Assembly: GCA_002430835.1 (NCBI GenBank)
Contig: DJDA01000056.1
Coordinates: 1-9,461, forward strand
Source: Brevundimonas sp. UBA5936
GTDB taxonomy: Bacteria > Pseudomonadota > Alphaproteobacteria > Caulobacterales > Caulobacteraceae
Length of the DNA stretch: 9,461 nt
Direction: 5' to 3'
How positions within the stretch are numbered: the stretch's first letter is position 1; each line of letters opens with the position of its first letter. The position numbers were made by a program, and so were the translations under genes. The notes under the pieces were generated by a model. That model worked only from the letters and a program-made list of their open reading frames with translations, was not told the DNA's origin and made no database searches. Positions 6,707 to 9,461 of this stretch are shown piece after piece.

Positions 6707-7603
6707 ATGGTCGATAAAAATCCCGAGAACAAGGCTCGCGGCGGCTGGCTGTCGCGTTTCGCGCCCGGCGTGCGCAAGATCGTCAGCCCGCGCGACACCC
6801 CGGACAATCTGTGGGTCAAGGATCCCGACACGGGCGAGATGCTGTTCCGCTCGGATCTGGAGGCGGCCCTGTGGGTCACGCCGTCGGGCCGTCACATGCG
6901 GATCAATGCGCCGACGCGCCTGAAGGCCACCTTCGACGACGGCCTGTTCGAGAGCATCGACACGCCGGACGTGCCGGAAGACCCGCTCAAGTTCTCGGAC
7001 GGCAAGCCCTATCGCGACCGCCTGTCGGCGGCGCGCAAGGCGGCGGGCCGCAAGGACACCATGGCCATCGGCTACGGCCGTATCGGCGGCGCCCCCGCCG
7101 TGGTCATCGTGCAGGACTTCACCTTCATGGGCGGGTCGCTGGGCATGGCGGCGGGCGAGGCCTTCATCGCCGCCGCGCGTGAAGCGGTGAAGCGCAACGT
7201 TCCCCTGGTCTGCTACACCGCCGCCGGCGGGGCGCGGATGCAGGAAGGCGCCCTCAGCCTGATGCAGATGGCCCGCACCACCCTGGCGGTGCAGGAGGTG
7301 AAGGCGGCCAAGCTGCCCTACGTCGTGGTGCTGACCGACCCGACCACGGGCGGGGTCACGGCCTCCTACGCCATGCTGGGCGACGTTCACCTGGCCGAGC
7401 CGGGCGCCCTGATCGGCTTCGCCGGTCCGCGCGTGATCGAGACCACCATCCGCGAGAAACTGCCGCCGGGCTTCCAGCGCGCCGAATACCTCAAGGACAA
7501 GGGCATGGTCGACAAGGTGGTGTCGCGCGGCGACCTGCCGACGACGCTGGGCCTGATCCTGTCCATGCTGATGGGCGGCGCGGCCCAGAAGAAGGCTGCC
7601 TAA
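6707..7603 (+). CDS. accD: Acetyl-CoA carboxylase carboxyltransferase beta subunit AccD, lacking zinc-ribbon cysteines
   Basis: With AccA forms the carboxyltransferase that moves CO2 from carboxybiotin to acetyl-CoA, giving malonyl-CoA for fatty acid synthesis. The 298 residues show strong crotonase-fold motifs: DPLKFSDGKPYRDRL (92-106), FMGGSLGMAAGE (140-151), AAGGARMQEG (172-181), LTDPTTGGVTASYAMLGD (209-226) and LIGFAGPRVIE (235-245), then REKLPPGFQRAEYL (249-262). In E. coli AccD, C27, C30, C46 and C49 bind zinc. The aligned residues here are D39, T42, T58 and G61, within an otherwise alignable segment LWVKDPDTGEMLFR and LWVTPSGRHMRI. The only cysteine is C169. ATG 6707 follows AAGG (6695-6698) with 8 nt spacing. 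accD-folC adjacency is also found in E. coli. Confidence 0.97.
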   Translation: MVDKNPENKARGGWLSRFAPGVRKIVSPRDTPDNLWVKDPDTGEMLFRSDLEAALWVTPSGRHMRINAPTRLKATFDDGLFESIDTPDVPEDPLKFSDGKPYRDRLSAARKAAGRKDTMAIGYGRIGGAPAVVIVQDFTFMGGSLGMAAGEAFIAAAREAVKRNVPLVCYTAAGGARMQEGALSLMQMARTTLAVQEVKAAKLPYVVVLTDPTTGGVTASYAMLGDVHLAEPGALIGFAGPRVIETTIREKLPPGFQRAEYLKDKGMVDKVVSRGDLPTTLGLILSMLMGGAAQKKAA

Positions 7604-7618
7604 CCGCAGGCTTTTGCC

Positions 7619-8905
7619 ATGGACCCGATCTCGGAACGCCTGCGCGCCCGGCATCCCCAGCGCATCGACCTGTCGCTGGATCGGATGCGGGCCTTGTGCG
7701 CCGCGCTCGGGAATCCGCAGGACAAACTGCCGCCGGTGGTCCATGTCGCGGGCACCAACGGCAAGGGCTCAACGGTCGCCCTGATCCGGGCCATTGCTGA
7801 ATCTGCGGGCCTGCGCGTCCACGCCTATACCTCGCCGCATCTGGTGCGCTTCAACGAGCGTATCCGGCTGGCCGGGACGCTGATCACCGATGAGGCGCTG
7901 AACGCCATCCTCGACCGGGTCGAGGCGGCGATGGTCCAGACCGGCGGCGAGGCCACCGTATTTGAGAGCACTACGGCGGCGGGCCTTCTGGCCATGAGCG
8001 AGACGCCCGCTGATCTGGCCATCATCGAGGTGGGCCTCGGCGGATCGCTGGACGCCACCAACGTCATCGCCCGACCCCTGCTCAGCGTCATCACCCCCGT
8101 CGATCTGGACCACGCCGAGTTTCTGGGCACGACCATCGAGGGCGTGGCGGGCGAGAAGGCGGGCATTCTCAAGGCGGGCGCACGCGGCGTCGTGGCGCGC
8201 CAGTCCGAAGCGGCCATGGCCGTGATCGCGCGCCGCGCAGCCGAGGTCGGCTCGCCCCTGACCGTCATGGGCGTGGATTTCGACGCCTGGGCCGAGCGCG
8301 GGGGCCTGGTCTATCAGGATCAGGAGCGGTTCCTCGACCTGCCTGCGCCCGCCCTGGCCGGCGCGCACCAGTTCGACAATGCGGGCGTGGCCATCGCCGC
8401 CGCGCTGGAGCTGGACCTGCCCGAGGCCGCCATCGCCGAGGGGCTGAAAGCCGTGCGCTGGCCTGCGCGGATGCAGCGGCTGACCGCCGGCGCCTATGCT
8501 GAGAAGGCTCAGAAGGCCGACGCCGAACTGTGGCTGGACGGCGGGCACAACCCCCACGCCGCCCGCGCCCTGGCTCGCGCCCTGTCCGACCGCCAGGCGC
8601 GCGCGCCGCGCCCGACGGCCCTGATCGTCGGCATGTTGGCCAACAAGGATGCGGGCGGTTTCTTCGAGGCGCTGAAGGGGATCGACGCCCAGGTCTTCAC
8701 CGTCGGCTTCGAGGGTACGGCCGCTGAGCCGGAGGCTCTGGCCGCCGTCGCGCAGGGACGCGGCTTCGGCGCCATGGCGACGGGATCGGTGGACGCCGCG
8801 CTGGATCGCGCCCTGGCCCTGGGCGCCGGACGGGTGGTCATCTGCGGCTCCCTCTATCTGGCGGGCGAGGTGCTGGGCGCTAGCCGCGAGACCTGGCCGG
8901 TCTGA
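7619..8905 (+). CDS. folC: Bifunctional dihydrofolate synthase / folylpolyglutamate synthase FolC
   Basis: Adds glutamate to dihydropteroate, and further glutamates to folates, using ATP in the cytoplasm; Mur-ligase superfamily. The 428 residues match the usual length (E. coli 422). Visible: P-loop HVAGTNGKGST (42-52), AYTSPHLVRFNERIR (69-83), the IEVGLGGSLDATNV stretch (136-149), the ATP and metal region TPVDLDHAEFLG (159-170), GEKAGILK (178-185) whose K180 corresponds to the carbamylated lysine of the family, and the C-terminal domain motif LDGGHNPHA (306-314). Whether it performs both reactions cannot be told from sequence. ATG 7619 lies 15 nt after accD with only a weak AGG (7608-7610) upstream. 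It is the last gene of the run and faces trxA across a repeat-filled gap. Confidence 0.95.
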   Translation: MDPISERLRARHPQRIDLSLDRMRALCAALGNPQDKLPPVVHVAGTNGKGSTVALIRAIAESAGLRVHAYTSPHLVRFNERIRLAGTLITDEALNAILDRVEAAMVQTGGEATVFESTTAAGLLAMSETPADLAIIEVGLGGSLDATNVIARPLLSVITPVDLDHAEFLGTTIEGVAGEKAGILKAGARGVVARQSEAAMAVIARRAAEVGSPLTVMGVDFDAWAERGGLVYQDQERFLDLPAPALAGAHQFDNAGVAIAAALELDLPEAAIAEGLKAVRWPARMQRLTAGAYAEKAQKADAELWLDGGHNPHAARALARALSDRQARAPRPTALIVGMLANKDAGGFFEALKGIDAQVFTVGFEGTAAEPEALAAVAQGRGFGAMATGSVDAALDRALALGAGRVVICGSLYLAGEVLGASRETWPV

Positions 8906-8920
8906 AGCAAACGTCGCGCC

Positions 8921-8968
8921 TCTCCCTCCCCGTCCCGGGGAGGGTGGTCGCGTAGCGACCGGGTGGGG
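8921..8968. repeat. GC-rich dispersed repeat unit, left copy
   Basis: It contains an 8-bp hairpin, CCCTCCCC (8924-8931) and GGGGAGGG (8937-8944) with a 5-nt loop. A second hairpin follows, GGTCGC-GTA-GCGACC (8946-8960), and the unit ends in GGGTGGGG (8961-8968). A related unit lies inverted at 9023-9079. It lies 16 nt after the folC stop and no T-tract follows, so any terminator role is unproven. This looks like the REP-like intergenic repeats common in Caulobacterales and related genomes. Confidence 0.75.
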
Positions 8969-9022
8969 AGGGCTTGGGCAAAGCGAGCAAAGGAAAAGGC
9001 GGCACCTCTTTCGAAACGCCGC

Positions 9023-9079
9023 CCCCACCCGACTTCGCCCTGCGGGCTCAGCCACCCTCCCCATGAAGGGGAGGGAGAA
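9023..9079. repeat. GC-rich dispersed repeat unit, inverted right copy
   Basis: Read on the minus strand this unit repeats the left copy. CCCTCCCC (9055-9062) and GGGGAGGG (9068-9075) again form an 8-bp stem with a 5-nt loop, here ATGAA. A variable small hairpin, GCCC-TGC-GGGC (9037-9047), comes next, and the end is CCCCACCC (9023-9030). The stem is identical in both copies while the loops and the second hairpin differ, which suggests that structure is conserved. Between the copies (8969-9022) is GGCGGC (8999-9004) and GCCGCC (9018-9023) flanking TTTCGAAA (9009-9016). The pair fills the gap between convergent folC and trxA. Confidence 0.75.
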
Positions 9080-9088
9080 TGTCACGTG

Positions 9089-9421
9089 TCAGTCCGCCTT
9101 CACGCCGGCTTCGGCCAGCCATTCGACGATCTTGCCCTTGGGCATGGCGCCGACCTTCATCGAGGTCATCTGACCGTCCTTGAACAGCATCAGGGTCGGA
9201 ATGCCCTTCACGCCCATCTTGGACGGGACCATGGGGCTGTCGTCGATGTTGACCTTGGCGACGGTGACCTTGCCCGCCAGTTCGTCGGCGATCTGCTCCA
9301 GCGCCGGGCCGATCTGCTTGCAGGGACCGCACCACTCGGCCCAGAAGTCCACCAGGACGGGGGTCGAGGACTTCAGGACGTCGGCGTCGAAGCTGTCGTC
9401 GGTGACTTTCACAGTCGCCAT
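9089..9421 (-). CDS. trxA: Thioredoxin 1
   Basis: Small cytoplasmic protein disulfide reductase that supplies electrons to ribonucleotide reductase and other targets and is itself reduced by thioredoxin reductase. The 110 residues are the classical length. Visible: the buried acid D25 in VLVDFWAEW (22-30), the active site WCGPC (30-34), and the cis-proline P75 in KGIPTLMLFKDG (72-83). There is no signal peptide. The ATG at 9421 is preceded by AGGAG (9429-9433 on the plus-strand numbering) with 7 nt spacing, the clearest Shine-Dalgarno in the window. It is convergent with folC. Only 40 nt upstream are in the window; a frame ending in TAA at 9436-9434 is open to the edge and could be the end of a gene upstream, but it is too short to identify. 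Confidence 0.97.
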   Translation of the reverse strand: MATVKVTDDSFDADVLKSSTPVLVDFWAEWCGPCKQIGPALEQIADELAGKVTVAKVNIDDSPMVPSKMGVKGIPTLMLFKDGQMTSMKVGAMPKGKIVEWLAEAGVKAD

Positions 9422-9461
9422 GAATGATCTCCTTTAGGGCGCTACGCTCGCGACGCGGTCG

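Noticed and set aside
8999..9023. GGCGGC/GCCGCC hairpin as an intrinsic terminator for folC
   Set aside because: The stem has 6 bp with a long loop and no following T-run; it is better seen as the spacer of the repeat pair.
7769..9085. 438-codon minus-strand frame antisense to folC
   Set aside because: It starts in the repeat between folC and trxA and has no recognisable motif; FolC on the plus strand accounts for the region.
9434..9461. 3' end of an upstream minus-strand gene before trxA
   Set aside because: A frame of eight codons ending in TAA is open to the edge, but another frame ends in TAG nearby and the segment is too short to tell coding from non-coding.

Overview
The window is a stretch of high-GC bacterial chromosome (GC well above 60% by eye) carrying only housekeeping genes. 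The block trpF-trpB-trpA-accD-folC, with trxA convergent to it, is an arrangement known from alphaproteobacteria. Protein details (TrpF, AccD, RsuA), GTG starts and dense GC-rich intergenic inverted repeats point to the Caulobacterales, in or near Brevundimonas/Caulobacter. That placement is inference from memory of family sequences, not from a search.

Layout. (1) 1-1543, minus strand: most of recQ, open at the left edge. (2) 1626-3300, plus strand, divergent from recQ: two 16S rRNA modification genes in tandem, an rsmC-like guanine-N2 methyltransferase and the pseudouridine synthase rsuA. (3) 3301-3451: intergenic DNA with a 91-bp inverted repeat. (4) 3452-8905, plus strand: a compact run of six genes, trpF, trpB, a small predicted secreted protein of unknown function, trpA, accD and folC. 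Junctions range from a 4-nt overlap to a 33-nt gap, so one transcript is likely. (5) 8906-9088: a pair of oppositely oriented GC-rich repeat units between convergent genes. (6) 9089-9421, minus strand: trxA with a strong Shine-Dalgarno.

How the genes work together. TrpF, TrpA and TrpB carry out three of the last steps of tryptophan synthesis. AccD is the beta subunit of acetyl-CoA carboxyltransferase, which starts fatty acid synthesis. FolC makes dihydrofolate and polyglutamylates folates. The accD-folC pairing is also found in E. coli. The earlier trp genes are not in the window, and no tryptophan-rich leader peptide is visible before trpF.

I see no mobile element, defence system, CRISPR array, tRNA or rRNA. 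No undescribed system is evident. The points most worth a second look are an AccD that has lost all four zinc-ribbon cysteines, a small secreted four-cysteine protein translationally coupled between trpB and trpA, a trpF start without a Shine-Dalgarno but overlapped by a mini-ORF, and the two intergenic repeat families.
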